Shown here piece by piece: positions 22,862-23,230 of a DNA stretch of 23,230 nucleotides (within the stretch, counting starts at the first letter, position 1; every line of letters starts with the position of its first letter). This DNA comes from an uncultured Oscillospiraceae bacterium. Its GTDB lineage: Bacteria; Bacillota; Clostridia; Oscillospirales; Oscillospiraceae. Made by a program: the position numbers and the translations under genes. Under the pieces are notes generated by a model, which had not been told where the DNA came from, did no database searches, and saw only the letters and a program-made list of their open reading frames with translations. The DNA is taken from positions 17,769 through 40,998 of the forward strand of contig CAJTUD010000017.1 of NCBI GenBank assembly GCA_910579725.1. Reading direction: 5' to 3'.

Positions 22862-23230
22862 TTATTTGTCTCCAGCCGTTATCCACTCCAACTCCAGCGG
22901 CCACGCGGCCAAAGGCACGTCGGGTTTGACGCGCTCGCCGTGGAAATCGCTGCCGCCGGTGACGTGCAGGCCGTATTTTTCCGCCAAGTGAAGGTAGAAT
23001 GCCTCCTGCTCCGGCGTGTATTTGGGATAATGGCACTCAATGGCGTCCAGACCGCAGTCCGCCAGCTCCCGGACCAGGCTCTCCAGAGCCGGGCCGTCAA
23101 TGCCAATCTGGTAAGGATGAGCCAGGGAAACCTTGCCGCCTGCGGTCTTGATGGCTTCTATGCAGGTCCGGACCGGCGGCTTGGGCCGCTCGATCCGACG
23201 GTGGAATTCCTCCGTGTCCAGATAGCGGTC
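22862..23230 (-). CDS. PHP-domain phosphoesterase (RNase AM/TrpH-like), partial
   Basis: The open frame enters from the right edge, so only the C-terminal 122 residues are visible and the start is outside the window. They contain VSLAHPYQIG with a metal-binding His, the segment GLDAIECHYPKYTPEQEAFY with a likely ligand Glu region, and the diagnostic VTGGSDFHGERVKPDVPL with Asp and His ligands. This pattern is typical of the PHP-domain family that includes 3',5'-nucleoside bisphosphate phosphatases and the 5'-to-3' exoribonuclease RNase AM (YciV/TrpH). The exact substrate cannot be assigned from a fragment. The TAA stop at 22862-22864 follows GDK. The gene converges on bactofilin. Confidence 0.88.
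   Translation of the reverse strand, partial: DRYLDTEEFHRRIERPKPPVRTCIEAIKTAGGKVSLAHPYQIGIDGPALESLVRELADCGLDAIECHYPKYTPEQEAFYLHLAEKYGLHVTGGSDFHGERVKPDVPLAAWPLELEWITAGDK

Overview
The window looks like a chromosomal segment of a fairly GC-rich member of the Clostridia (Firmicutes), most likely a gut Oscillospirales/Oscillospiraceae-type bacterium. The reasons are the HrcA/CIRCE heat-shock circuitry, the hrcA-grpE-dnaK-dnaJ gene order, a Firmicutes-length DnaK, an Ami/Ali-type oligopeptide importer, consensus sigma-A promoters with 17-bp spacers, and GGAGG ribosome binding sites. Genus-level assignment is not possible by eye. No rRNA, tRNA, CRISPR, phage or insertion-sequence genes were seen.

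Layout. (1) 32-2159, minus strand: groES-groEL behind a consensus promoter and an extended CIRCE operator. (2) 2224-4139, minus strand: a two-gene unit, a DUF3810-like membrane protein with an HExxH motif followed by the tRNA methyltransferase TrmO. (3) 4384-13927, plus strand: a six-gene operon for an Ami/Opp-type peptide ABC importer (binding lipoprotein, OppB, OppC, OppD, OppF and a membrane-anchored ApbE-like protein), headed by a perfect sigma-A promoter and a leader of about 220 nt full of stem-loops. (4) 13931-14951, minus strand: a ROK-family fructokinase with its own promoter and terminator. (5) 15324-20613, minus strand: the CIRCE-controlled hrcA-grpE-dnaK-dnaJ operon with rpiB as its apparent last gene. 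(6) 20714-22222, minus strand: a small zinc-ribbon protein, a terminator, then an AraC-family regulator. (7) 22264-22848, plus strand: a bactofilin. (8) 22862-23230, minus strand: the C-terminal part of a PHP-domain phosphoesterase cut by the window edge.

How the genes work together. Both CIRCE-regulated chaperone operons and their repressor HrcA lie within about 19 kb. GroESL activity is known to keep HrcA competent, so the whole negative feedback loop is in view. Between the chaperone blocks sits nutrient uptake and sugar-phosphate metabolism (peptide import, fructokinase, ribose-5-phosphate isomerase B).

The most unusual part is the peptide importer. Its binding protein appears to be a circular permutation of the AliB/AmiA family: the segment normally at the C-terminus follows the lipoprotein signal and linker, the normal N-terminus begins near residue 186, and the protein stops just after the motif that normally precedes the C-terminal segment. 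Its OppD carries a helical insertion of about 240 residues between Walker A and the Q-loop. Its OppF has a two-helix membrane tail, and the last gene encodes a degenerate-looking ApbE-like protein. Together these suggest a remodelled member of the family.
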